Source of the DNA: Nostoc sp. 106C
Lineage (GTDB): Bacteria > Cyanobacteriota > Cyanobacteriia > Cyanobacteriales > Nostocaceae
NCBI RefSeq assembly: GCF_002154725.1
Contig: NZ_MTAW01000104.1
Coordinates: 62,001-126,000, forward strand
Direction of reading: 5' to 3'
DNA length: 64,000 nt
The notes under the pieces were generated by a model that saw nothing but the letters and a program-made list of their open reading frames with translations, made no database searches and had not been told where the DNA came from. The first letter of the stretch is position 1. Every line of letters starts with the position of its first letter. Position numbers and translations under genes: made by a program. Shown here piece after piece: positions 37,717 to 46,751 of this stretch.

Positions 37717-39018
37717 TTAATTAATGCTTGAACTAGAGGGAACTATTTTATCTACTGGTTTAATTCTCAATGATTCAGCAGATTTCATTCGCATTGGAAT
37801 TTGAATTGCAATTTCTGTTCCTTGCTCTGTTGCTGAAATACACTTTAACTGACCACCATGTTGAGCAATAATTTGGTGGCTAATAGACATACCTAGATTT
37901 GTAATTGTACTAGATTTCTTAATAAATAAGGGATCAAGTATTTTTTCTTGTACCTCTTGTGTCATACCACAGCCATTATCAGTAAACCGAATCAGCACTT
38001 GATTGCTGTCTTCTAAAACCTCAGTATGAATGCGAATTTGAGGCTTATTAGTTGAGACTTTTAAACTATCAATAGCATTATTTAGGATATTAATAAATAC
38101 TTGATTAAGTTGTCCAGGATAACACTCCACTTTCGGTAATTTACCATACTCTTTAATAACTTGGATCTCCGCATGATCCGTTTTGCCTTTTAAGCGATTT
38201 TGTAAAATTAGGAGAGTGCTATCAATTCCTTCGTGAATATCAACTTCCTTTATATTTGCTTCATCTAATCGAGAAAAATTTCGTAAACCTAAGATTAGTT
38301 TGCGAATGCGATCGGCTCCCATTTGTATAGAGGATAAGATTTTAGGTAAGTCTTCTCTAATGAAATCGAGATCAATCTTCTCAACCCGAACTTGAATTTC
38401 TGATTGGGGAATTGGATAGCATTCTTGGTAAAGTGAAACTAAATCGAGCAAGTTTTCGGCATATTCATTAGCTGCTGTACTATTGCCATAAATAAAATTA
38501 ATCGGGTTGTTAATTTCATGAATAATACCCGCAACTAATTGTCCTAAACAAGACATTTTTTCGCTATGAATTAGTTGAGCCTGCGTTTTTTCTAATTCTT
38601 GCAGTGTAAGTTTCAGTTGACTGTTAGCTACCTCCAGTTGTGCTGGACTTGGCAAAGCGAGGGCTTGAGGAATTATCGGCAGTAATACAATAGCTGTATA
38701 AATTGAAATAAAAGCCGTGATCGCTTTAATTAAACCAGACAGCCAATAAGTTGGATGCCAAAGCGTCCATATTTCCATTAAGTGTGTTGTACCACAGGAA
38801 ACGATGAAAGCACCAAATAATAGAAGTATTGATTTAAAGGGCAAATCCTCTCGCTTTCTAACAAAGTAAACCAGCGCAATCGGAATCGAGAAATAGGCTA
38901 AGGCAATCAAAAAATCTGAGAGGATATGTAGTAATACTAACCCTGGTTTCCACAGGTAGCAGTGTCCATGCGGAATAAATCCTCCATCAACAAAGAAACT
39001 TTGTAGTAATTGCAGCAT
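37717..39018 (-). CDS. Ethylene-receptor-like sensor histidine kinase (second copy)
   Basis: A 433-residue paralogue of the kinase at 14284-15519 in the sensor half: D35, Y42, I45, P46, I72, C75 and H79 are conserved at the same positions (SDFLIALAYFSIP; FGAFIVSCGTTH). The C-terminal half is of a different type: a HisKA-class dimerisation domain with phospho-acceptor His in AGIIHEINNPINFI and an HATPase domain (INILNNAIDSL, DNGCGM). The usual GTGLGLSIS (G2) box reads ITNLGMSIS, so ATP-binding may be impaired. No response regulator lies next to it. It is thus an orphan kinase, possibly feeding the regulators at 12.6-13.9 kb. Confidence 0.88.
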   Translation of the reverse strand: MLQLLQSFFVDGGFIPHGHCYLWKPGLVLLHILSDFLIALAYFSIPIALVYFVRKREDLPFKSILLLFGAFIVSCGTTHLMEIWTLWHPTYWLSGLIKAITAFISIYTAIVLLPIIPQALALPSPAQLEVANSQLKLTLQELEKTQAQLIHSEKMSCLGQLVAGIIHEINNPINFIYGNSTAANEYAENLLDLVSLYQECYPIPQSEIQVRVEKIDLDFIREDLPKILSSIQMGADRIRKLILGLRNFSRLDEANIKEVDIHEGIDSTLLILQNRLKGKTDHAEIQVIKEYGKLPKVECYPGQLNQVFINILNNAIDSLKVSTNKPQIRIHTEVLEDSNQVLIRFTDNGCGMTQEVQEKILDPLFIKKSSTITNLGMSISHQIIAQHGGQLKCISATEQGTEIAIQIPMRMKSAESLRIKPVDKIVPSSSSIN

Positions 39019-39104
39019 AGAGTATTTACTTTGTATAATTTGTCAAGTAAGTAACTTGACAAATTATACGCATACTACAGAGGATTGTCTCTAGTACTGA
39101 AACC

Positions 39105-40856
39105 CTAATGTAATAACTCCTCTATCTGATGCTGGCTCCACAACTTCCTGTAAAGACCTTGTTGTTGCACCAGTTCTAAATGATTGCCCATCTGGACAAT
39201 TTTCCCATTATCGATCACAAAAATGCGGTCAGCCGCAGCAGCAGCAGATAGTTGATGAGTAATAAAAACAACTGTTTTTTTATCAGTACCACTAGAGAGA
39301 TTTTTTAGAATTTGTGTAGCAGTTTGATTATCTACACTGGAGAGGGCATCATCTAATATTAAAACTGGCGCATCAACTAGCATTGCCCTAGCCAAGGCAG
39401 TACGTTGCCGCTGCCCACCAGAAAGCGTAATTCCGCGTTCACCTACTATAGTCTCGTATTGCTGCGGAAAATTGCTAATTTCTGAGTGAATTTGTGCCTG
39501 TTGCGCTACCAGCTCTACATTCTGCTGTTCTCTGATTGGATCGCCGTAGCGGATATTATTTTTAATTGTGGTGCTGAACAGAAAGCTATCTTGGGGAACA
39601 TAGGCGATCGCACCTCGTAAATCTGCTAATGCTATCTTCGTAATATCCAACCCATCCAGAAATAAATGCCCTGATTCAATTTCCAACAAGCGTGGTAAGG
39701 CATTTGCTAAAGTAGATTTCCCCGAACCGATAGCTCCAACAATTGCCACCGTTTCCCCAGGATTGATCGTAAAGTTGAGATTTTCTAAAGCAGGGGTAGT
39801 AGCACCTGGGTAAGTGTAACTGAAATTTTTAGCCGTCAATTTCCCCTGAACTTCATTCTTGGGTAAATGGATGACATCGGTTGTGTCTTGAATCTTCGGT
39901 GTTACTGAGAGAATAGACTCTAGGCGATCGATACTCACCTCACCCCTTTGATAAGCAGTAATGGTAAATCCTAACAAAGCGGTAGGAAAAACTAGACGTT
40001 CTACATAAATTAGTAGTGCCAGAAAATCTCCAACAGCAAGAGTTCCAGCAGCAATTCGTGTTGCACCTAGCCAGATAATTACCAGTGAACTGATATTAGC
40101 TAAACCGCCAATCAGGGGAAACAGAGTATTTCGGCTTTTGGCTAGTTCCAAATTAGCAGACAATAGCGCCTGATTCTTCTTAGCAAAGGCTCGACGCTCG
40201 TTTTCTTCTTGAGCGTAAATTTTAATCAGGGCAATGCCGCTAATATCCTCTTGGATGAGTTCGCTAATGTCAGAAAGTTGCTCTTGTACCACCGTTTGTT
40301 GTTTACGGAGGCGATCGCTAAAAAGATGCACCAAGAAGAACATCAAGGGATATACTGCCAGGGAAGCTAAGGTGAGATCTACACTAATTGCCAACATCAC
40401 TGGCAGTGTCAAAGTATAGGCAAACAATGTATTTGCTAAACTTAGGACTGCAAAACCCAACAACCGCTTGATATTTTCTACATCACTAGTAGCCCTACTA
40501 ATTAAATCACCAATGGTATTGGTGGCAAAGTAAGAAGGCTCTAGCTTAAGTAAGTGTTCAAAAATCCGCTGTTTTAAGTCAAATTCCACCTCACGTCCCA
40601 CGCCAAACAGCCAGATACGTGAAGCCATGCGGATTAACCACATTGCTGAACTGAGCAAGATGATAATGACTACGTAGTTTAAAACTTCGTACCAGCTAAA
40701 AGTTGTTGAGAGTTTTTCAACACAAGCGCGAATCAACCAAGGAATATAAACGCCTAATCCGTTTACAGTTAACAAAGCCAGAATACCCAACATTGCCTCC
40801 CGCCAATGGGGACGCAGGTAAGCACCAAGTTTAGCTAGTCGTCGAGATTTTACCAT
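39105..40856 (-). CDS. ABC transporter half-molecule (exporter type)
   Basis: A 583-residue fused permease-ATPase. Six membrane helices (about 15-310) precede the nucleotide-binding domain: Walker A GAIGSGKST, signature LSGGQRQR, Walker B VLILDDALSS and the switch His in ITHQLS. It should work as a dimer and export lipids, drugs or peptides; the substrate cannot be read from the sequence. Family: MsbA/LmrA/MdlB-like. Start ATG 40856 (MVKSRRLAKLG). Upstream is a repeat-rich gap of nearly 400 bases. Confidence 0.92.
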   Translation of the reverse strand: MVKSRRLAKLGAYLRPHWREAMLGILALLTVNGLGVYIPWLIRACVEKLSTTFSWYEVLNYVVIIILLSSAMWLIRMASRIWLFGVGREVEFDLKQRIFEHLLKLEPSYFATNTIGDLISRATSDVENIKRLLGFAVLSLANTLFAYTLTLPVMLAISVDLTLASLAVYPLMFFLVHLFSDRLRKQQTVVQEQLSDISELIQEDISGIALIKIYAQEENERRAFAKKNQALLSANLELAKSRNTLFPLIGGLANISSLVIIWLGATRIAAGTLAVGDFLALLIYVERLVFPTALLGFTITAYQRGEVSIDRLESILSVTPKIQDTTDVIHLPKNEVQGKLTAKNFSYTYPGATTPALENLNFTINPGETVAIVGAIGSGKSTLANALPRLLEIESGHLFLDGLDITKIALADLRGAIAYVPQDSFLFSTTIKNNIRYGDPIREQQNVELVAQQAQIHSEISNFPQQYETIVGERGITLSGGQRQRTALARAMLVDAPVLILDDALSSVDNQTATQILKNLSSGTDKKTVVFITHQLSAAAAADRIFVIDNGKIVQMGNHLELVQQQGLYRKLWSQHQIEELLH

Positions 40857-40929
40857 TCAGAAAAAAATCGGGGAGCAGAGGGCAGAGGAACTCAGAGCCG
40901 CAGAGAAATAACAAAGGACAATTGATCCT

Positions 40930-41118
40930 TCGGGTTCACCAGTTGCTACAACGGAGGCAGCCTCAACGGACAGTTTGCCGCCACTTGCTTTAAGCCGGAA
41001 ACTCGTCCAACGCAGTGGCTCCTCAAGTCGGGTAACCCTTTCGGCAATTGCTCATAGGGGAAACCCCCAAGACCGCATTGCCTCACTACGCAACTGTCCT
41101 GTGCAACGCACTGGTTCA
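40930..41118. repeat. Dispersed palindromic repeat cluster
   Basis: GGGTTCACCAGTTGCTACAA, CCGCCACTTGC, CAACGCAGTGGCTCCTC and GGGGAAACCCCC units occur in a row. The same motifs are found at 43258-43402 and 52373-52500, so this is a dispersed, GC-rich repeat family of this genome. Confidence 0.65.
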
Positions 41119-41186
41119 CCAATGACAAATGACTCTTGCAAGCAAATCTACTGAACCTTCTTTTATTCTGGCAGAAATCATAGTTT

Positions 41187-41223
41187 AAAAAGGCCAGCCA
41201 CCAGGACAGAGTGTCTTGGCCTT
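41187..41223 (-). terminator. Possible terminator of the 41245 membrane-protein gene
   Basis: On the minus strand, AAGGCCA and TGGCCTT pair around a loop that can form a second small stem, followed by TTTTT. It lies about 20 bases after the stop codon of the membrane-protein gene. Confidence 0.5.
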
Positions 41224-41244
41224 GTTATTGTTAACTTTTTAGCT

Positions 41245-41943
41245 TTATGTCTGACGACCACGCAAGAAAAAGTAGATTTGGTTGAGATAACTTTCCCAAG
41301 CTTGTGTTGTTACTTGCAGGGTTTCTGCACTTGGTACAAAGTCTTCAATTCTTAACCCGCGTGTTCTAATGTCCTGAGGATTCTGCAATAGGTAAGGCGG
41401 AACTTTAATATCTAATGGATTCAAAGCGATGGCTGACCCAACCATATCACTCTGAGATAAAATGCCATTCCCTACAACATCAGAGATATTGGCCGTGGTG
41501 TCTGGAACCGAAGCCACCAAAATTTCAGATGTGGGAGAAAGTTGCTCTAAAGTTGCTAACTGAGGATTACCTACAGTTGCTATTGGTGCCCTGACCAGGA
41601 AGTAGGCAATAGCTGGTGTACTTGCTAACAGTAAAATTGTCAGCGCCCAACCTAGTAAGTATCCTCCTGGTTTATCTATTCCACCTCCCTTAATTCTCTG
41701 GGAAGCAAAAATTAACATCAAAATCGATGCTCCCAGTGGTTTGAGCGGAAATGAGATTAACCTCCACAAAGACGCCACCGCTGGTTCATTGGGGTTAATG
41801 AACGCCAGCGCGATGACGATCAACGCAAGGACTACGAGTAATCGCCCGACAAAATTACCTGTTGGATAGACTCTTTGGAACAAAGAATATACAACAGTGC
41901 CAATTAACAGCCACAGTAGTACTCGGCTTAGGAGTAGAAACAT
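41245..41943 (-). CDS. Conserved membrane protein of unknown function (232 aa)
   Basis: I do not recognise the family. There are four hydrophobic segments (about 3-20, 33-50, 66-82 and 96-115, for example LLVVLALIVIALAFI), then a soluble C-terminal domain of about 115 residues (SEILVASVPDTTANISD; FVPSAETLQVTTQAWESYL). No catalytic motif is seen. Start ATG 41943. It lies divergently from galE, with a 250-base gap. The strong hydrophobic pattern and clean start support a real gene. Confidence 0.65.
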   Translation of the reverse strand: MFLLLSRVLLWLLIGTVVYSLFQRVYPTGNFVGRLLVVLALIVIALAFINPNEPAVASLWRLISFPLKPLGASILMLIFASQRIKGGGIDKPGGYLLGWALTILLLASTPAIAYFLVRAPIATVGNPQLATLEQLSPTSEILVASVPDTTANISDVVGNGILSQSDMVGSAIALNPLDIKVPPYLLQNPQDIRTRGLRIEDFVPSAETLQVTTQAWESYLNQIYFFLRGRQT

Positions 41944-42192
41944 AATATATTAACTCTCAAATTTTCCGCGGTCAGCCTCAAGGTTTCGGGCAGCGGATTT
42001 ATTTTCTCGTCAAATTGTAATCGTACTGTTACCTGACTTAAAATACCTCAAACCTCACAACCAAAGACTACCGTCGTAGTGATTTTAGTGCAATTTTTTG
42101 ATACTGGGTGTATTATCTAGAATTTTGCCAATAAGTAATGAGGCATTAGTAACTTAAATTAATTAAGTAGTTATAACTCAAAAGGAAAAACT

Positions 42193-43191
42193 ATGTCGCC
42201 TAGAAAGCCCACAATTTTAGTGACGGGGGGAGCAGGATATATAGGTTCCCATACAGTTCTTGCCCTCAAGCGAGCGGGTTATGAAGTAGTAATTCTTGAT
42301 AACCTAGTGTACGGGCATCGCGACTTAGTAGAGAAAGTTCTACAAGTAGAACTGATAGCAGGCGATACATCCGATCGCGCTCTGCTCGATCAGCTATTTC
42401 AAACCCGCAATATTGATGCAGTCATGCACTTTTCAGCCTACGCCTACGTAGGAGAATCAGTTACAGACCCCGCCAAATACTACCGCAACAACGTTTTAGG
42501 TACTTTGGTGCTGTTAGAAGCAATGCTGGCAGCGTCCATTAAGAAATTTGTCTTTTCTTCTACTTGTGCAACTTATGGGGTGCCGGAAGTTGTACCGATT
42601 CCAGAAAATCATCCCCAAAATCCGATTAATCCCTATGGCGCTACTAAGTTAATGGTAGAGCGCATTCTCTCAGATTTTGACGTTGCCTATGGTTTAAAAT
42701 CAGTGCGTTTTCGCTACTTCAATGCTGCTGGTGCCGATCCCAATGGACTACTGGGTGAAGATCACAACCCAGAAACCCATTTGATCCCCTTGGTGCTACT
42801 GACAGCTTTAGGCAAGCGCGAATCGATTTCAATTTTCGGCACTGATTATCCTACACCCGATGGCACCTGCATTAGAGATTACATTCACGTTAGCGACTTA
42901 GCAGACGCCCATATTTTAGGATTGGAATATTTATTGCAAGGTGGCGACAGCGAAGTTTTCAATTTAGGCAATGGTCTAGGTTTCTCTGTTAAAGAAGTAA
43001 TTGCAGCGTCCGAGGAGGTGACCGGATTGACGCTCCCCGTACAGGAATGCGATCGCCGTCCCGGAGATCCACCATCTTTAATCGGCAGTAGCGAGAAAGC
43101 CAGAAAAATCTTAGGTTGGCAACCCCAATACCCAGGCATCAAAGATATTGTCCTACATGCGTGGCAGTGGCATCAACAGCGACATAAGTAA
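42193..43191 (+). CDS. galE: UDP-glucose 4-epimerase
   Basis: GalE interconverts UDP-glucose and UDP-galactose with tightly bound NAD+, feeding galactolipids and exopolysaccharides. The 332-residue product starts with the Rossmann motif TGGAGYIGSH, has the catalytic Ser in FSSTCATYG and the YxxxK in NPYGATKLMVE, and the substrate motifs RYFNAAGADPNGLLGEDH (given here as RYFNAAGADP) and DGTCIRDYIHVSDL. Length and motifs are normal. Start ATG 42193, with AAAGGA just upstream as ribosome-binding site. Confidence 0.95.
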   Translation: MSPRKPTILVTGGAGYIGSHTVLALKRAGYEVVILDNLVYGHRDLVEKVLQVELIAGDTSDRALLDQLFQTRNIDAVMHFSAYAYVGESVTDPAKYYRNNVLGTLVLLEAMLAASIKKFVFSSTCATYGVPEVVPIPENHPQNPINPYGATKLMVERILSDFDVAYGLKSVRFRYFNAAGADPNGLLGEDHNPETHLIPLVLLTALGKRESISIFGTDYPTPDGTCIRDYIHVSDLADAHILGLEYLLQGGDSEVFNLGNGLGFSVKEVIAASEEVTGLTLPVQECDRRPGDPPSLIGSSEKARKILGWQPQYPGIKDIVLHAWQWHQQRHK

Positions 43192-43201
43192 TTGGTCCTT
43201 T

Positions 43202-43238
43202 GGCATTTGGCATTTGTCATTTGGCATTTGGCATTTGT
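43202..43238. repeat. STRR (GGCATTT)n after galE
   Basis: Five nearly identical GGCATTT/GTCATTT heptamers in tandem directly after the galE stop codon. Confidence 0.8.
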
Positions 43239-43257
43239 TATTGATTACTAGTTATTC

Positions 43258-43402
43258 TGCTTGTCTGCCTTGTCCACGCCACTTGCTACAACGCGGCGGC
43301 ACTTCCTACCCTGCGGGAAGCCACCCTCCGGGTGTCTACAAGTCGGCGGAGCCGCCCAACGGAGTGCCTTGGGAACCCGCGCAACGCAGTGGCTCCTCCT
43401 TG
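43258..43402. repeat. Dispersed palindromic repeat cluster
   Basis: Contains CACTTGCTACAACGCGGCGG, CTGCGGGAAGCCACCCTCCG, GAGCCGCCCAACG and CGCAACGCAGTGGCTCC. It shares several units with the cluster at 40930-41118. Confidence 0.7.
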
Positions 43403-43406
43403 TCCC

Positions 43407-44009
43407 CTATCTTCCTCTCCGCTTTTGCACCACAGCTAACACAATACCTAAGGTTGCAAAGATGGCGGCGGCGATCGCCCACAATGGTAAAGATTGAGAT
43501 TGAGCCTCTACTAGATCGTTATTGACATTCTTAATACTTTGTGATACATTAGCCGAACTTGATGCTACAGTTACGTCAAACTTTAACTCGAAAGGTTTAA
43601 AACTTGCCCCTGCTGTAGGTTTACCACTCAGTCTCAATAAATAAACCCCTGGTTTGGGGAATGTAATTTCTGCACCTGGTGTAGCTTGATAGCGTTCAGC
43701 AGACACAGGTTTTAAAGGAGGTTCTAACAGTGGTGGCTCTTTTGCTGTATGGGGTTCGGCATAAACAGCCAACTGGCAATTACACTCTTTGAGGGCGATC
43801 GCTTTTCCACCTTTGCGAGTCAGAGCAAACCAAGCTTGTGCAGGGCTTCCTGCTTGGGGATTATCATTCGGTTCAATATGGAGAGTACCACCAACATCTG
43901 CGGCTATTTTTACTGTATGGGCAGAGGCGGCGTGAAGCTCATTGACTGAGATGACTAATAAAAAAGCTAACGGAAGAGAAAATTTAGCGTGACTTAGTTG
44001 GGGGAACAT
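43407..44009 (-). CDS. Exported protein with C-terminal membrane anchor (200 aa)
   Basis: Signal peptide (about 8-30, FSLPLAFLLVISVNELHAASA), a beta-rich extracytoplasmic domain (IEPNDNPQAGSPAQAWFALTRK is the recognisable part, given as NDNPQAGSPAQAWFALT), a short Cys pair (ECNCQLAVY), and a C-terminal membrane helix (WAIAAAIFATLGIVLAVV) followed by QKRRGR. The gene overlaps the end of the SafE/ferric-reductase-like gene by 26 bases, so they form an operon. The domain resembles proteins that sit next to SafE and copper-handling genes; a metal-binding or membrane assembly role is inferred. Confidence 0.75.
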   Translation of the reverse strand: MFPQLSHAKFSLPLAFLLVISVNELHAASAHTVKIAADVGGTLHIEPNDNPQAGSPAQAWFALTRKGGKAIALKECNCQLAVYAEPHTAKEPPLLEPPLKPVSAERYQATPGAEITFPKPGVYLLRLSGKPTAGASFKPFELKFDVTVASSSANVSQSIKNVNNDLVEAQSQSLPLWAIAAAIFATLGIVLAVVQKRRGR

Positions 44010-45210
44010 AAAATTTTGCTATGGATAACCTTGACCAAAAACACCGCGAACGCACCAGCAGCACACAAAGGGTAAAAAAACCCAGTAGCGCTGCTGCTAA
44101 TTTATTCCCCCCATTTGATTGTAAAGAACCCAGATAATGGGAACCAATCAAAACCGCATGAATCACACTCAACAGTAAAGCAGGCAAGCTCAATAGATGA
44201 ATCTGTCGCCAACGCTTACCTAAATATTTTTGCCAGAAGTCAAAACTTGTGAAAGCAGCGGGAGTCATCAATATCAATGCTACAACACCCGCAGCTATGC
44301 TCCACTGGAACTTTGGCCGCAAGAACCAGAAAGCGGCAAAATTCCATTGCAGTGAATGTTCCAGCATGTGGATAGTGTGAGCGACAGACAGCACAAAAGC
44401 TGCCACTCCCAAAGCACGACGGTAACGCAAGGGTGATGCCCAAATCCTACTAATGGGACGAGCTATTAGTGCCAGGATCAAGCAAATTAAGGCAGCGTGT
44501 CCGGTATAATCGACCATTGTATCGCCAGTTCGCAGCAAAGTAATTGCGCCAATGGTGAGAGTCACCCAACCGCCTAAGCGAAACAACTGACTACGCCGAT
44601 CTTGACTTACCAACGAAGCAGAAATACCTGCACCTAACATAGTCGGTAGGGTTCCCAAGCCAAAAGCTAGCATAGTTGCCGCACCCATCCATAAATTACC
44701 AGTCTCAGCGGCTTTAATTTGGGCTGCATACAAGAAACCACAAGGCATTAATCCCCAAGTCATCCCCAAAAGTGCTGGTGTCCACCATCTAGGTTGTGAA
44801 GAAAGGTTGACCATTCCTGTACTAAGGCGATCGTGTAATTTTCCTTGTAATAGAGGATGTAAAACTGGAATTTGAGGTAGCAGTCCAGGTTTTATTTGTC
44901 CTAACCCAAACCAAATCAACATTAAACCAGTAATAATTGCTATCCAGCGACGTAATTCACTGCCAATACCTGCTAGCTGTCCACCTTCTACCAATACTGA
45001 ACCCAGTGCACCAATCCCAGCACCGACTAGGGTATAACTCAACAGCCGCCCTAGGTTTAATAAGATATGAAATTTTAATTGCTGTCGCCAATCAGGAGTT
45101 CCCTGCTGATGAGATAAGGAGAATGCCATTGTTAAGGGACCGCACATCCCAAAACAATGTCCAAAACTACCCAGAAACCCCAGGATTGTAATGAGTGATA
45201 AATCTAGCAT
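43984..45210 (-). CDS. SafE/TauE-family transporter fused to a ferric-reductase-like membrane domain
   Basis: A 408-residue membrane protein of two halves. The first half (about 1-240) is of the COG2836 sulfite-exporter/SafE kind, with GFLGSFGHCFGMCGPLTMAF (GHCxGMCGP signature) and a mirrored GLMPCGFLY. The second half (about 255-385) resembles the heme-binding membrane core of MsrQ/YedZ and ferric reductases: paired His in SVAHTIHMLEH, RQIHLLS and VIHAVLIGSH. This suggests combined metal or sulfur transport and transmembrane electron transfer; both are inferred. ATG 45210 (MLDLSLIT) is preferred to an upstream start (45255). The downstream 200-residue exported protein overlaps it. Confidence 0.82.
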   Translation of the reverse strand: MLDLSLITILGFLGSFGHCFGMCGPLTMAFSLSHQQGTPDWRQQLKFHILLNLGRLLSYTLVGAGIGALGSVLVEGGQLAGIGSELRRWIAIITGLMLIWFGLGQIKPGLLPQIPVLHPLLQGKLHDRLSTGMVNLSSQPRWWTPALLGMTWGLMPCGFLYAAQIKAAETGNLWMGAATMLAFGLGTLPTMLGAGISASLVSQDRRSQLFRLGGWVTLTIGAITLLRTGDTMVDYTGHAALICLILALIARPISRIWASPLRYRRALGVAAFVLSVAHTIHMLEHSLQWNFAAFWFLRPKFQWSIAAGVVALILMTPAAFTSFDFWQKYLGKRWRQIHLLSLPALLLSVIHAVLIGSHYLGSLQSNGGNKLAAALLGFFTLCVLLVRSRCFWSRLSIAKFYVPPTKSR

Positions 45211-45289
45211 AAATAAATTCCTGAGTCCTTGATTCTGAGTTTTGGGTGGAAGCATGAAGAAATTATTTTCTCTTCATTTCTCCTTTTTT

Positions 45290-45320
45290 CCTCAGTACTC
45301 AGCACTCACCACTCAGCACT
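45290..45320. repeat. STRR (CTCAGCA/CTCACCA) upstream of the peptidase gene
   Basis: CTCAGTACTCAGCACTCACC followed by ACTCAGCACTG: four related heptamers in tandem. Confidence 0.75.
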
Positions 45321-45423
45321 GTTATACTGCGGAACTTTAAGTGAAATTGGTGACTCTGTCAAAAGACGAGCTGTCAAACTTGCTGTTTGCGCTACCGTAA
45401 GTTTGAGAAGCAGGGACGATCGC

Positions 45424-46476
45424 ATGAAAAAATGGATTTGGCTGGCGCTGTTACTCCTAGTGGTAGTTGTTGTTGTGAGTAGTAGAGGTACTGCCAAAAA
45501 TGACTTATTTGAGCAGCCTCCCTCACCAGCAATTGTTCAAAGTATTCCCAAAGAAAATACTCCAGCACAGAAATTGCAGCCAGTATCTAGCAATTTACTA
45601 GTGTCGGCTGACAAGCTGTTTAGCCACATTCAAAAGTTGAATTTTCAGCGTTATACGAGCGCTGAGCGATCGCGTACTCGCACTTATATTACAACTGAAC
45701 TGAGAAAATTAGGCTGGACACCTAGGTTAGAAAAGTTCTCTGACGGTGTGAATATTTTTGCCGAACGCCAGGGAACTAACAAAAAAGCTGGTGCGATTCT
45801 TGTCGCTGCTCATTATGATACTGTTGCTGCTTCTCCGGGTGCTGATGATAACGCCAGTGGTGTAGCTGTAGTACTGGAAGTTGCTAGAATTCTTGGTGCA
45901 CAACCAACACCGCGAACATTGCAGCTAGCTTTTTTTGATCGAGAAGAAGCGGGACTTTTGGGTAGTAAGGCTTTTGTGAGCAAAACAGCACGTTTGCAAA
46001 ATCTACGCGGTGTCATTGTTATGGATATGGTAGGTTATGCTTGCCACACTACCGGATGTCAGCAGTATCCAGCAGCTTTACCTGTTACCCCACCCAGCGA
46101 TAAGGGCGACTTTTTAGCGGTAGTTGGCGATACAGAACATTTACCTTTGCTGAATGCCTTTCAAAACTCCCAGCAAATCTCGCCTACAGCTTTGAATAAA
46201 GAAGATTCAAATCTACCCTCAGTCCTCACACTGCCTATTCCTCTCAAAGGCTTGCTGACACCAGACACCCTACGCAGCGATCATGCACCATTTTGGTATC
46301 AAGGAGTAGGTGCTGTCTTAGTAACTGATACTGCTAATCTCCGAACTCCTCACTACCATAAACCTAGCGATATACCAGCTACAATTGACCGTGATTTCTT
46401 TATAGGTTCAGCCCAGATTGTGCTGAATACTACTAATAAATTGTTAGAGAATGAGGAGAATTTGGCAACTCAATAG
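45424..46476 (+). CDS. M28-family aminopeptidase
   Basis: A 350-residue zinc exopeptidase with an N-terminal membrane anchor (MKKWIWLALLLLVVVVVVSS). Zinc ligands and catalytic residues are visible: HYDTVAASPGADDNASG (His and Asp), the catalytic FDREEAGLLGS Glu pair, VMDMVGYAC (Asp) and the C-terminal PHYHKPSD. An insertion with Cys residues (GYACHTTGCQQYP) suggests a disulfide in the oxidising exterior. It should trim peptides outside the cytoplasm. The ATG at 45424 gives a classic signal anchor; an open frame extends upstream to 45229 through repeat sequence and is not coding. Confidence 0.92.
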   Translation: MKKWIWLALLLLVVVVVVSSRGTAKNDLFEQPPSPAIVQSIPKENTPAQKLQPVSSNLLVSADKLFSHIQKLNFQRYTSAERSRTRTYITTELRKLGWTPRLEKFSDGVNIFAERQGTNKKAGAILVAAHYDTVAASPGADDNASGVAVVLEVARILGAQPTPRTLQLAFFDREEAGLLGSKAFVSKTARLQNLRGVIVMDMVGYACHTTGCQQYPAALPVTPPSDKGDFLAVVGDTEHLPLLNAFQNSQQISPTALNKEDSNLPSVLTLPIPLKGLLTPDTLRSDHAPFWYQGVGAVLVTDTANLRTPHYHKPSDIPATIDRDFFIGSAQIVLNTTNKLLENEENLATQ

Positions 46477-46751
46477 TAATTTGGATGTTAAGCTAATAAT
46501 CATTAAAATTGCATCTCCGTGTCTCCCTTTCTCCGCGTCGCCGCGTCTTTCTGAGGCTAAGGATTCTGCAACTTAAAGGCGGGTTAGCTTACCTGGCTCT
46601 GCACGGAAATGTTGCACTCGCAGAAAGATTTAGGTGGGAATTGATATGAGAACTTAAGTTGGTGAGGGCGATCGCTCCTGACCTTGGGAAGAAGCAAGAA
46701 AGAGAAAGTGCGATAACATTGATTTACGCTGTCGTTGGGTCAAAATTGATC

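Larger units (their letters stand above)
40857..41244. other. Repeat-rich intergenic gap
   Basis: Almost 390 bases. From 40930 to about 41118 it is a mosaic of palindromic repeats (see next entry). The rest has no feature apart from the hairpin at 41187-41223. Confidence 0.5.

Noticed and set aside
40946-41128. 60-codon minus-strand frame
   Set aside because: It lies fully within the palindromic repeat cluster and has repeat-like composition.
43148-43525. 125-codon plus-strand frame after galE
   Set aside because: It is made of STRR and palindromic repeats and runs antisense into the exported-protein gene.
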